A stretch of DNA of 64,000 nt from contig BTRK01000003.1 of NCBI GenBank assembly GCA_036245805.1, positions 24,190,685-24,254,684 of the forward strand. The letters are read 5' to 3'. How positions within the stretch are numbered: position 1 is the stretch's first letter; each line of letters starts with the position of its first letter. The notes beneath the pieces were generated by a model that saw nothing but the letters and a program-made list of their open reading frames with translations, was not told where the DNA came from and did no database searches. Both the position numbers and the translations under genes were made by a program. This stretch comes from Pristionchus mayeri. Taxonomy: Eukaryota > Nematoda > Chromadorea > Rhabditida > Neodiplogasteridae. Shown here in pieces: positions 11,015-25,200 of this stretch.

Positions 11015-11316
11015 CTACAGTCCCTCCTTTCTTTCTCTCTCCTCTCTCCTTCCTCCAGATAGTGATGGTCGACACAACGCCTCGGCCATCGGCCAAACTC
11101 ATTCAGTCTGCACATCCATCCACCACTCATTTATCTCTGAGATATGAAGATGAGAGAAGGGAGAGAAAACTAGAAAGAACCAACTCACGATAACATAAAC
11201 AACGAGCAAAAATATGCTAACAATCGATGAGAGACACAAATAAGCTGAATGAATCAGGGAAGGGTATCCGGTATGATCGAGCAATCGATCGATCGAGGAG
11301 TAGATCAGGAATGGCT

Positions 11317-11781
11317 TATAGCTTCTTGATAACCTGCACGACATCCTCATCGGCCAGTATGTGGTCCTTGCCGACTCTCTGCGGATTGTGCTTCGCAGAG
11401 CTACCCCAGACGAGAGCACTGCAAGGGAATGAGTGATGGAGAGAAGGGATAGACAGATGGGGGAGGGGAGACGTACCACTTGAAGTCCTTCTGAAGAGTC
11501 TTGTGGATCTTCATGCAGAGGTCATCCACACTCTTCAGATCGTTCTTCAGTACGATGGGAGAGGCGTAGTCGGGCAGTTGCCCCTTCGGCTTAGTGTACC
11601 TGCACGAGGAGGAAGATCACTGCAGTCCCTCCTCCCTCTCGAAGGAGTGAATGAACTGACACTCGGATGAGGTTGAGATACAGCCACATCTTCTCGAGCA
11701 GATCATCGAAATTCCACTTGTGATGGGCTGAGATGGGCACGCAATGGGGAATCTGCAATGGGAGATCTTCCCTGTCCACCA

Positions 11782-11836
<55 letters not shown>

Positions 11837-14800
11837 CACCTTGTAGATGATATCCAGTTCCTCCACCGAGATCTGATCGATCTTATTCAGGACGTAGAGG
11901 CAGGGGATGTACACCTGAGGAGAGACTCATCCTTCACCCTTCTCTTCCTCCCACTCACTCGATTCCCCTCGATAACATCGATGAGATCTTCTGCAGTCGC
12001 GTCGTATCTCAGAGTAATGTCAGCATTGTGGATCTTGTACTCTGCCAAGATCGTCTTCACAATGTCCACGTCCAACTCCGATTGCGGCACCTAGGACAAG
12101 GCAACGGAGTACTGCAGTTGGCGTTGGGGCATTACAAGTGACATACCAGAGTAGTCAGATTGAGACCTCCCTTTTCTTTCCTCTTGAATGCAATATTGGG
12201 AGGTTGCTTGTTCAGACGAATTCCGAATCCTTCCAATTCGTACCTTCAATACCATTCTTTCCTTCCTCTACCAACCCATACCACTGTATTAGTCCCTTTT
12301 CATGTAACAAGAGTAGAATAAATGCCCCCTGCATCTTCTCGACCCCTTTCATTTCCTGTCCTCTGCTCTCCTTCCATCTCATCTTTTCTTCTCAACCAAG
12401 TCAATCTTCCAACTTCATCTTCACAACCCATACTCAGTCAACTCCTAACATTCCTCAACTCATCGCCCATATCAATGTAAACATTAAGTGAAAGGAAGTA
12501 GCCTTCGATCTAGACTGGGGATGCATACTCGAGTAGCTTCTTGTGCTGCAGGGGCTTCATCACATCGAGGACGATGAGAATGAGAGAACACGTACGAGCC
12601 ACTGCAATCACACTCAGTCTGTACCCTTCCCCGTGCACCATTGAGTGACCCTCCATCAATTCATTCCCGCTTCACCCCCTTCCATCCATCCACACAACAC
12701 ACAAAATAGTCGTTCGCTTCGAGAGCTCCCCCTTCCATGTTTTCCACTTAATGTTCTTACACACTTCAATCTCCTCTCACAAGTTGGGGAGAGGGAGAGA
12801 GTACCTCTCGCCTCTCTCTCTTCTCGACGCACATCCATCTCTCGCACAAGAGTATTACAGATATTATGGATGACTTCTTCCTCAGCATTCTCAGATTGCA
12901 TCGTCCCTCCCCCCCTCCTCTCCCTCTCTCTCACTTCACACGTCCCCCTCTCCAGAGTGAGGAGAGGGTTAAGGAGCGCCACTCGTTTCACTCTCAGCTA
13001 TTCTTTCCTCTGTTCGGACTGACGAGAGAATGGATGAAGGAAGGAGTGAAGACATGGCTTATCTTCCCCTTCTCCCTTCTCAGATCTATCCATCCCCCCT
13101 GGAGAAAAGGAGAGAAGAAAGAGCAGGCGAATGGAAAGGGGTCGGGTTAATCGGGAGGAAAGACGAGACAGCAACGGAGCCACGGTGGGATAGAGGGAGG
13201 GAGAGGGGACGACACTGCGTGAGGATGCTCAGTAATCTCCCGAATGAGAGAATGAGATGGATGGAATGGCGATGGAATGATAGTCACCTGCAATCACTTG
13301 TCTTCCTCTTCCCTTTCCATCCTTCGCTCCTTCGATGATTCCAGGCAGATCGAGCAGCTGGATCTTCGCTCCCTTGTATCTGCACATCTTCTCCTGAGGG
13401 GGGAGGGGGGGGGGGGGAGAAGGAGTACTCACCTGATCACTCCGGGTACTGTAGTCAGAGTGGTGAACTCGTAGGCCGCCACCTCAGAATATACTCCAGC
13501 CAGATTGGAGAGGAGAGTCGACTTGCCCACCGATGGAAAACCTGAAAGAGGAAGGGATGAAGATGAGTGAGATTATTCCCCTCCTCAAACATTTTGATAC
13601 AAAAATATTTAATGTTAGGAAGAATCTTTTGAAATCGTAAATATAAAAAATAAAGGATAGAAAGGAAGGAGCGACTAAGGTAGTCCCCACCTCATTCAAT
13701 GGAATACAGTCCTCGATTCTACTCCTTTCTTTAACTACTTCCTACCCATAAGAGACAATTGAGGAGAGAGAGAGTGCGAGGGAGAGGGGGAGGGAGGGAG
13801 GGAGGGAAAGGGGAGGAGTCTCCACTCTCCCTTTCCTTCTCTTCACTCCGTCACTCTTAATGCCTCTAGTCTTGGAATGATTCTTCGTCTCTAATCTATC
13901 CAAGGAGGACTCCTTCTCCTTCCTTCTTTCCTTCTTCTCCATTCTCTACTCATCATCTGCCATGAGCATTCGACTCGGCGGGGGGAGAGACACCTCCCGC
14001 CGTGTCTCTCTCTCCTCCCTCCTCCTCCTTCTTCTCCTCCCCTCCCTCTCCCTCTCCATCCACATCTGCAATGAGGGTACAGACTATGCCTGTATCTGCG
14101 ACAATTCCACTTCTTCCTCCCTTTCCCTCCCCTCCTCATCTTCTCTCCCTTCTAGTCCTTCTTGCAGTCATTTCATTGAGGTGAGTCTCGCTTCACTCAC
14201 TCATAACCAATGGAAACGGGAGTGACTTCATTCTCCCTTCTCATCCTTCCATCGGGGAATACCTCTAGTCCCGCAAGAGATCCAATCCATTATAGTCACT
14301 ATTTATTGATGAGCTGCCTCTATTGGGAGTATGGCAGAATAGTCGTTCAAGGGGGAAGACAAGAGACTGGGAAGAGAGCAGAAACACACCAACATAGCTA
14401 TCGTGCATCTTCCAAGATTCTTCTGTTACTCCCTCCTCCTCCTCCTCATCCTTCTTCTTCTCTTTTTCACTTCTTCTCAAGATATAGACAAAGCGTATCT
14501 CTCGTCTTCCCTCCTCACTCCTTCCTTCCATGCTTCATCCCTCTTCCTCCCTCTTTGGTTTCCCGATAACCCTTCCAGTCTAGGAGAGAGACCCAGAAAA
14601 GGAAGAGGAGGCAAAAAAGGGAGGACGGCGAAGGGGCGCCAATTTGATCGTGAAACTCCCCCCCCCCCCCTCTTTTTCCCCATCTCCATCTCGATCCTGT
14701 CGATGACATCTGATGTACTTACTAGCGGATAGAAAGAATAGACGAAGAGAAGAGAGATCAAATGAGATGAGGGACGGGCAGAATGGATAGAGAGAAAGAG

Positions 14801-16166
14801 AGAAGAGGATAAGTCAGGAAGAGAGAAGAACGAACCAATTTCTCTCCTCTTCATGCATTCGCGAGAAAAAGAAGGTATAATCTCCCGAATTCTTTCTTTC
14901 CCATCCCTTCCCCAACCTTCTCTCATTGGAATAATGAAAGAATAGGAAGTGTATCTAGTAATTAAACATCAATGTCATCTGATCACTGGGGGGGGGGGGG
15001 GGGCTACACAAAAAGTGCTTATAGCCATTTTTTTCATGTAATTGCAAGCAATTCTCAAGGCCCTTCCATGTTTGGCAGCTTTTAGAAATACTATTATTAA
15101 ATAATGGTTAATTAAATAAAGGGGAAGAGTCGGGCAGATGCATCTGATGACTTTTTTCATTTCCTCTACTCCTCACTTATCCCTCTTCTCTCTGGGTACA
15201 AATAGGAGGGGGAGTCATGTGTTCATCTACTCCCTCTCCTCGATGGAGATACTCACAACGGGAGGGGCTGTTCGGCGAGAAGTGAGTGACTGGTTGCAGC
15301 CTTCTTCACTGCCCTCAGTGGGCATCCGAGTGAGACATGTGAATCTTGATGCAGCTAAGGGCCACAACGGAGAGAAGTACGAGAGATTCTTCAAGAAGAG
15401 AATAGCCACCATCGTCTCTGCTTACTGCGAAAGGAAGACGAACGAGTGTCCTGGAGTGGCCCTCGTACTCAATCCAGTCAGTATTATTACTGCCATCACT
15501 ACTAACCACCCTCTCCCTTCCCGATGACTACTCGCCATACGTCCAATGCATCCTTCCTCTCACTAGTGTATCCATAGGGAAAGACGACCCTAGGGATAAC
15601 CCAATCACTCTTTCTCCTTCCATCTCCATCCTTTCTTCTGCCTACTAACGGTAGTAGTAGTGTGTCTCTCGCCTTGCAGAATGGTCTTCCGATGCGAGGA
15701 CGATCTCGTCCCTCAGACGACGTCCTCTATGCCTTAGACGACGATGATCCCCTCCTCTCTCAGGACAACGTCATCCTACTGCGAACACTCAAGGAACCAT
15801 TGAACATCACTCGCATTCTCTTCAATGTCGTCAAAAGTGGCACTCTTGCCAAGGGAGCCATCCTCAATGAGGACACCATTCTCGATCCAGTCAAGGTACT
15901 ACCATCCCTACCATTCACTCATCTCCATTATTTCCAATCACAGGTGAAGTACATCCTGGGTAGTCAGCCTGGTCCACTCGCTCGTATTCTGGGGGGAGTA
16001 CGGGTGGAGTCAGTGAGAGTCAACGAGGTTCACGGAGGGACGAGAGAGGAGCAGATGGGTGGGGAGAAGAAAGAGAAGGACAACACCCAACTCATCGTCA
16101 TCATCATCGTCGTTGCCACCTTCTTCATCATCTGTTACATTATCGGAATATACAAACTGATAAGGT

Positions 16167-16210
<44 letters not shown>

Positions 16211-19200
16211 AAAGATCACTCTTCTCCATTGCAGAGATTGCAAGAAGAGGAAGCAAAAGAAGGCAACTGAATCTACTCAGATGGTTCAGAAGGAACCAGA
16301 AGTGAAGAGTACAAACTACGGATCCATCGTCACCCACCAACCCAATGGGTCGACGGTTGTTAGTGTGACGGAGCAGCGGACAGTCTCCTCTCCCCTGGTC
16401 AGTCCCCCCTTCTCCCCTCTCCTCATTCCTCCTTGCAGATGGGACACTGCTACACTCGTCCCTCCTCTTCCCTAGACGCCTCTACACTTCCTCGTCCTCG
16501 ACTCTCAGATCGACAAGCTCTGCTCATGTTCGGATGTGATCCTTCCCAACTCCCGAAGGAGGCCTCGATAGATACTGGACTGGACGAGGTTGCCCCCTCT
16601 GAATGCTCTCTTCCTCCATCTACCATCACCCCTCCTCTTCCCATCTCACACACACCTGGTCCTTCAATCCCCGCTGTGGTGCTTCTCTCTTCACACTCAC
16701 TCTCTCGCGATTCCCCTCTAGTCGATCCAATTCCTCCTTCATCCATCGATAATGAAATCGTCCCCCCACATCGACCAAAGTCGAGAAGAGGATCGAGAGT
16801 AGACGATGGAATCGAGACGATTGATCTCACAGAGAGAAGAGTCGAACCAGAGTTCAGTGAGGAGGCAGTCCATCGATCACTGCAGAAGAGACTCACTGAT
16901 GAGGCATGGAGCAGCAGTGAAGGAGAGGTCAGTATTCTATCCACCCCCCCCCCCCCCCCCCCATTGTTCGAATACTTTCCCATGGATAAGAAAACAAACT
17001 TTTTAAAAATGAGTAAACGACTCTTTTAAGGTCGATGTCTACTACAAACTGAGCGAAGAAGAAGGAGAAGGGGCGAAGGGAGACGAATGGCCGAATGGAA
17101 TTAATCCATCCCATGATGATCCCTCAAATGTGGTCATCTTCTCTCCTCCAAGGAAGAATCGAGAAGTGATGCAAGACGATTCAAGTGACGAGGAGATGGA
17201 CCGAGAATCAAGTATCAAAGATTCAGTTGATGTGCGAGATGAGGATGATATTCACGGATATGAAAGACTAAGAGAGGAACTCTCTCCCCTTCCTCCTCCC
17301 ACGCACCCATTCAGCCAGCATTCTCATGATATGCGGTAGTCATCTACTCTTTCATTAGTAGTCGCTAGTACTTCAGTTATATATTGTCTCCTTTATCCAG
17401 ACCTCAACCCCTCATTTATCTAATCGATACTGCCTTATAACAATCCGGTGATCTGACAAGCAATGCAATCGATAATTCATCCCAATGGCCATTATATTAT
17501 CTTATCCCGATGCCAATTATTATCAATCAATCACTTCACCCACCGAATGTGTAGCTCCTCATAGACAATTTACCGATTCGATGCTCAATCGCCTATTTTT
17601 GTGCCCTCTGTTCATTCTCCCAATAGTCCTATCTATCGATCCGCCTAACGGGTGTTCCTCCCATGGAGAGTCGGAGAGCAGCGACCAATTCGACACCATC
17701 CCACCAACCAACTCAATATTTGTCCCGTCTTTCCAACAAATACACATGTTTGTAACATGGAAATGAACTGTATATATGAGACCGTTCGCGATAGATTCGA
17801 CAAAACCTCGGAACAGCCCAAAATTTGGACCACAGGAAAACATGTTTCCAGGAGTAGTTTTCGATGCTGAACAACATGGTCAACTTCATTTTGCATGAAT
17901 CACTCACTTGAAGTCGGTGTGGTGCCCTATCACTTCCGGTCAAATCTTGCTTTTCGCATGTCGCAGACTTCAAATACACGCTAGAAGCACGAAATTTCGC
18001 GTACCCGAGCAGAATTTCATGGGGAATTGACCTATGTATTTCATTGGACATGAATTTTTCTCATTATCAAGAAAAATCTACTTTTTGACTTGAAGTGCGA
18101 GAGGGGAGACCTAAACCATTCGAACCGCCTTGTCACGCTGATTCGAATGGTATAGGCATGTCTGGGGTTTGGAGGTGCCTCGCGAGCGCTATGCGTATTT
18201 TTCTGATTTTTACCCCTTTTTCACTGTGGAAAAGCGAAATGAGAGGACGAAGAATGAGAGGGAGAATCATTTCTCGATTAATTCCTCCCTCTCATTCCGC
18301 GGTTACACAGTGAAAAGGGGGTAAAAATCAGATAAATAGGCGTAGCGCTCGCTAGGCACCTCCAAACCCCAGACATGCCTATACCATTCGAATCAGAGTG
18401 ACAAGGCGGTTCGAATGGTTTAGGTCTCCCCTCTCGCACTTCAACGAGTCAAAAGGTAGATTTTTCTTGACAATGAGAAAAATTCATGACCAATGAAATA
18501 CATAGGTCGATTCTCCATGAAATTCTGCGCGGGTACGCGAAATGTCGTGCTTCTAGCTAGTATTTGAAGTCTGCGACATGCGAAAAGCAAGATTTGACCG
18601 GAACTGATAGGGCACCACACCGACTTCAAATGAGTGATTCATGCAAAATGAAGTTGACCATGTTGTTCAGCATCGAAAACTACCCCTGGAAACATGTTTT
18701 CCTGTGGTCCATATTTTGGGCTGTTCCGAGGCATCGTTACGATTTGTTGAATCTATCGCAAACGGTCTCATATTCACCATTATGAAGTCAATAAGTTGGG
18801 AGATAAGGAGTATATCACGCCAGTCAAGTGAGGCTATTGACCCAAAATCATGAACTTGGTTCATATGCGTTTTTGAGCGAAAACAGCATCTGATGAGCCC
18901 CAGGTGATTTTTCGAGCGCTATAGATCTATCAAGAATAGGAGTCATGAAAGTTCCTCAGAACCGAGGTCAAGGTAGGTTAAATCAAGTCTAGGAAAAGAC
19001 TCTCTTGTTTGTTTGGTATGTGATAGCCACGTCGAGCTCTTTCGAATAAGGTATTGGCGGGTTTCAAAAGCCGGGAATGGTGTATGTGGTGTTTTAGCCC
19101 CTAAGAGAATAATTTCCAATAGAGCCGATTTTAAGTATTAAAAAATTCTTGGAAAGTGTATGGATCTGAATCCGATTCCGGGTTGAGGGTCCGTATATCT

Positions 19201-22200
19201 AGAGTTGTGACTATAGCAGCGCGCTGTAAAAATTCGAGGCTAGCACTTCATACCCTGAGAAATTACCTTTAATAAGAGTGAACTATGGCAATACAGGTAT
19301 AAATTATTACCCCTTATGAATCCAACAACAGTTCCAGTTTAAAGTTACCGAGCAAGGACGACACCCTGATCCCTAGACGCGACGCATTGTCGCGCGTCGC
19401 GTGTATGATAGAGTATGCAAAAATGAGAGTTTTGGATCAGGCAACTTCACCCTGATCCATTCCGGCCTTCCCCTGGGGCTATTATTGATTTTTCGTATTT
19501 TTGTATATTCTTTCTCAACTAATTCTGTCACCGGCTATTCAATGGAAGACAAAAAATAGGAAGTCAATTTCGTCCTTGTTGGGTAACTTTAATACATATT
19601 TTTAGTTTGAGGCTTAAACATTCCATTTTTTTGCACAATATAGAATTGAATTCTGCATCTACTTGATTTTTTCTCATAGCATTTGGTCAAGGATTATAGA
19701 CGCAAAAGGTATCATTGATGATCTTCGGAGTGCACAAGACGACACTCGTCGGAACTAATGGTTAAGAGTTCGAGTCATCATCTCAGAAAGGGTTGTTTTT
19801 TTCCTCCAAAATCTGAATTTCATCAGCGGAACATTTATACCTGCCGTGTACCTGCCGAAACTCGTCTCATTTAGACAGTGGTGACATGCGCTCCACGAGC
19901 AATTTCACTATATTTCACCTCTATCCTCGATCAAATGGCAAAAGACTAAAAAATAAGAAGAAGCAGCACTGAATACCCTAAGCAATGCAACAATTAGGAA
20001 TGCTTATGTTTCGAAATAAAAATAGCTGGACTAGAATATGAATCCCCGTCTGGTCTCCCTCCTCAGCTGGTCGTATTTGTAAATTAGAGAAAGTGCAGCG
20101 TCTATTTAGTAGACTATTCTATTATCGTTGCTCTCGAACGGACTTCTCTTTCCCCTATTATTCTGATCGATTAGCCCTATACTCTTCGCATTCTCTTAAT
20201 GCTTGCCGTATTGATATTGACTTAGTGCACGCTCATAAAATTTTCGCCAATGCGGTTGAGGTGCCAGTTAGTAATCTTCCATATTCGATCCAATATGTGA
20301 GTCAGACAAGCGTCCAATAAGATATAACACGTGTATCACGAGTCATTGGATGAAAAACAGACCTCTCGGGAACAATTCCAAACTTTTTTGCCTGATATTA
20401 ACTATATTTTTGTGGGTGAATATCCAGGACCTATGAAGTCGAAAAATATAGGTGGCTGGTCCCAGAGCCGGCTTTTAGGGATTTTCCGGTTTTGCGCCTG
20501 GCTATACTGTATCTTAGGTCCCAGATGAGCTAGAAAGATGGCATTGGGCTCAAAATGTTCGGAAAATTATTTCTAACAACTGTCATGTTGAAAACTTCTC
20601 TCTGTGACAACAATTGAAGATGCTATGTTCGTAAAACCGATCGCAAAATCAGAAAATAAATGTTTTCACCATCACGCAGGAAACTTGCAATGGATTTTTA
20701 TTTCATAATATGAAAGAATAATCATTCATACATATAGGAAAAATATTGGTGACAGAAATACCCCCAAATTAGGATATTCGTCATCGAACGTGGTCATGTC
20801 ATGCATAATCACAAAATATTCCCTCCATTGCGCCTAAATGTACTTACTAGTTATACAGGGTGCGGAGAAAGTATGGCAACATGGATTTAACCATGCATTT
20901 TCTTTCAAATCCATCGCACACATTTGAAACGGTACACAGTATTTATCAGAGATAGTAGGAACATAACAACAAGAGGTTACTCGATTTGACCTCCTTTGGC
21001 CTTGATGACAGCCTTGAGACGAGAAGGAACTGACTCGACGACGGCCCGAGGGTATTTCTTGTCGATCTTGTTCCATGCCTTTTGAAGGGAGTTCTTGAGA
21101 CTCTCCAGATTCGGGTGGCGAGTAGAGGAAGCTTCCTTCTCCAGTACCGACCACACGCTAAAGTCGAGAGGGTTGAGATCGGGGCTGTTGGAGAGCCATT
21201 CATTCGATGGAATGAAGTCGGGAAGATGCCTTGTGCACCAGGTCTGGGTGAGTTTTGCGGAATGAGCAGGGGCAGAATCTTGCTGGAAGGTCTAATGTCG
21301 CCCTTTGAAGTGGGAACGTGACCAGGGAAGAAGGGTCTTCTCCAGGATCTCCTTGATGTAATAGTGCTTGTTCACTTTGGCACCGGGCTTGACGAAAACA
21401 AGGGGAGTCTTGCAGGTGGAACACACTCCTGCCCAAACCATCACTGACTGCGGGTGCGAAACTCGAGAGACGGTTCTGCCTCTGGCGTTGGCTTTCTCGG
21501 CAGACTGTGCGATCACTCTCGTATTCTGACTATTGAAGACCTGCTCCACAGTGAAGATCTTCTCATCCGAGTAGACAGTCGTAAGATGCTCGGCCCTCGC
21601 CAGGAGCTTCTTGCATCTCTTCTCTCCTCCGTCTCTTTTCCTTGTGAATGGCAGTCAGACCATGGCCCTTTCGCATCTTGTAAGGGTGAGACATGAGTCC
21701 AGAATGAACGATCTTGCGGACCGAATGCTCGTCAATCCCGAGGTCATGGGTCATCTTCCTCATAGATCTCTTGGGATTGCGTGCAACTCGCTTCTGTACG
21801 ATTTTCTTGTTCTTCTGAGTGACAGCGGAGTGAGGTCTGCCCACTCTAGGACGGTCCTTAGTCGTGCCAAGCTCATTGAAACGGCGGATGGTCTTGAACA
21901 CGGTCGGACGGGAAACACCTAGTTTCTTCGAGATTTCAGCTGGTCTCTCTCCAGTAGTCCAAAGTCAATAATTGATTGCCGGAACTGGTGGGGTCGAACC
22001 ATGACTAGGGGAAACTATTTGAAGTGCGCGTTGAATACCTCTTATTATTTGCTAAATAGTGTTATAACATGTATTAAAGTTACCGGACGAGGACAAAATT
22101 GACTCCCTATTTTTTGTTCTCCGTCGAATAGCCGATGGCTAAATTAGTTGAGAATGAATATACAAAAATGCTAAAAATCAATAATAGCCTCAAGGAAAGG

Positions 22201-25200
22201 CCGGAAATGATCAGCGTAATCCCGCGCTCTCTCACTTTTGCATACTCTCTCGTACAGGGAGATCAGGGTCAGATCAGGGTTTCGTCCTCGTCCGGTAACT
22301 TTAACAGGTTTCCAGGAATGATGAAATATTTGAGTTCAAACTTTGTTTCCATACTTTCTCCGCACCCTGTAAATAACCGCGACTTTATAAGTTTCTAGAA
22401 CGGGTGAGTCAGATACTGCAGAAAAACCCAAAGTTCGACAAAGTTTGAAAAATAGATTTTCACAACCTCGATTTGTCTCAAGTTTATGCATTTATAAAAT
22501 CGCACGTTGATGCACACATCCGGAATGAATATGCCTAGTTATTAATATATACCGACTACTGTAGAAATATAATAAAATCGATCGACCCGATGTTTCGAAT
22601 CTCATGCATACTTCACTCGAATATGCTACCACGGGAGAGTAAAAAAATTCCAAAATTGATTTACAGCTGAAATTCTGTTATTTCTGACCGGATTTGTGCA
22701 TCTAAAATCATAAATTTGATGATTTAGTCAGAAAGTGCCGCCAAAACATTGTTTATCTTGGTTAGAAAATAAATTTATTTTGAAATTTTGGATATGGTAA
22801 TAAACGTATTTATTTGCTCATTTCGCGAGTTATTATAAATAAGGCGGTATTTTCATTATTTTAGATGCACAAATCCGGTCAGAAACAACAGAATTTCAGC
22901 TGTAAATCAATTTTGGAATTTTTTTACTCTCCCGTGGTAGCATATTCGAGTGAAGTATGCATGAGATTCGAAACACCGGATCGACCGATTCCATTATATT
23001 TCTACAGTAGTGGGTATATATTACTAACAAGGCATATTCATACCGGATGTGTGTATCAACGTGCGATTTTATAAATGCATAAATTTGAGAGAAATCGAGG
23101 TTGCGAAAATCGATTTTTCAAACTTTGGGTTTTTCTGCAGTATCTGACTCACCCATTCCAGAAAAGTATAAAATCGCGATTATTTATAACTAATAAGTGC
23201 ATTTAGGCGCAATGGGGGGATTTTGTGATTATGCATGACATGACCACGTTCGATGACGAATATCCTATTTTGGGGTAAGATATTTCTGTCACCAATATTT
23301 TTCCTATATGTATGAATGATTATTGTTCCATATTATGAAATAAAAATCCATTGCAAGTTTCCTGCGTGATGGTGAAAACATTTATTTTCTGATTTTGCGA
23401 TCGGTTTTGCGAACATAACATCTACAATTGTTGTCATACAGTCGCGCTCATAAGTGAGTGCGCACTTTTTGAATTTGCTGCAACTTTTTGCCCAGGGCAG
23501 GCATCATTCTGCCACTAAGGTAGCATGTGCCAAATTCATTGGAGATTATGGCCATGGTATTGGGGTATGACGCAATAGCCTAATCATTGCGTAGTGATGA
23601 CGCAATAAAAATGTACTTGTTCAAAACGGCTTTATTCTTACATAGATTTTTTCCTACTGGCCACACTTTCTGTGGTTGGAGATATGTCTGTGGACTACCC
23701 AGAAAAAAATTTTGAAGTTGCTGCGTGGTCGCACATTGGCTGCAGACTTGCTGCAAAATGGAGGTCGAAAATACAAATCTCGGCTCCTAGATAAGCTAGA
23801 GACTCGTTCAAAGCGTCAAAATGATCGTAATCACAATTCCACATGATCCGGAGAATAAGAAAACACTTGGTCAACATTTGCCCTCAGGGCACCAAAAAAA
23901 ACAACTTTTTGCATGCTCATTTTTTGGACATTCATAACTTTCTGGGCAGTTTTCGGAAAAATCTGGTTTTTATGTGAGAATGTTCAAAATGTATTAAAGA
24001 TATGATGCCCAACTTTTTAGACTGTTTGGATAACTTTCCTGCCATTTTTCAGAGGGATACTCGGGTCGGGAAACACCTTGTTTACCGCTATGGCGAGAGA
24101 GTACAGACGACGAGAGTGCGTAAACAAGGTGTTTCCCGACCCGAGTATCCCTCCGAAAAATGCCCGCCGCGGGCAGGAAAGTTATCCAAACAGTCTAAAA
24201 AGTTGGGCATCATATCTTTAATACATTTTGAACATTCTCACATAAAACCAGATTTTTCCGAAAACTGCCCAGAAAGTTATGAATGTCCAAAAAATGAGCA
24301 GGCAAAAGTTGTTTTTTTTGGTGCCCTGAGGGCAAATGTTGACCAAGTGTTTTCTTATTCTCCGGATCATGTGGAATTGTGATTACGATCATTTTGACGC
24401 TTTGAACGAGTCGCTAGCTTATCTAGGAGCCGAGATCTGTATTTTCGACCTCCATTTTGCAGCAAGTCTGCAGCCAATGTGCGACCACGCAGCAACTTCA
24501 AAAAATTTTCTGGGTAGTCCTCAGACATATCTCCAACCACAGAAAGTGTGGTCAGTAGGAAAAAATCTAAAAAATCTTTTCAACATAAAAGTTGTTGGAA
24601 ATAATTTTCCGAACATTTTGAGCCCAATGCCATCTTTCTAGCCCATCTGGGACCTAAGATACAGTATAGCCAGGCGCAAAACCGGAAAATCCCTAAAAGC
24701 CGGCTCTGGGACCAGCCGCCTATATTTTTCGACTTCATAGGTCCTGGGTATTCACCCACAAAAACATAGTTAATATCAGGCAAAAAAAGTTTGGAATTGT
24801 TCCCGCACTCATCCACTGGCTCGAGATACGCGTGATAAATTGGATACACGGCTCCTCCCGGTCTACTCCCTCCCCTAGGTGCTCTTTCTTCCCTTGTGCA
24901 ACGCGAATCGGAAGATCGACCTCCTCTTCTCCCCTCCCCATATTCATCAACATTCCGCACTTGGTGAAGCAGTGCTTCGGAAGCACTCTTGTGTTGTACG
25001 ATAAATAACTAAATAATGTTTCAATGGAAATTGCTCAGCGCGTCAAATCTTACCTACCAGAAAATGGCTCACGAGTACAATAGGTGTGTCGAAAATGATC
25101 ATTGATGCTTGTATGTCAAAGTTCAGGCTAATTTTTGTACTTTTAAGGTAATTTTGAGAATCTAAAGTGTGAGTTTCGACTTTTTTTAGCAGCACGCATT

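Larger units (their letters stand above)
20856..22371 (-). mobile_element. Tc1/mariner-like element (DD37D type), defective
   Basis: Terminal inverted repeats begin CAGGGTGCGGAGAAAGTATG at 20857 and end with the exact complement at 22370, flanked by TA on both sides, the usual target site of this superfamily. The element sits in the left arm of foldback A copy 2 and is itself split near its 5' end by a family B MITE at 22074-22304. Confidence 0.92.
20327..24841. repeat. Foldback element family A, copy 2, interrupted by two insertions
   Basis: After removal of the insertions at 20856-22371 and 23438-24575 the remaining left arm (20327-20857 plus 22371-22785) and right arm (22790-23437 plus 24576-24841) pair as a palindrome of about 1.9 kb, the same length as copy 1. 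Ends read ACACGTGTATCACGAGTCAT and, at the right, the diverged GAGATACGCGTGATAAATT complement. Diagnostic arm sequence GGTCCCAGAGCCGGCTTTTA is in both arms. No coding capacity of its own. Confidence 0.88.

Noticed and set aside
11099..11479. Minus-strand frame with hydrophobic segments upstream of drg-1's last exons
   Set aside because: Overlaps the drg-1 terminal exon in a wrong frame; no further support.
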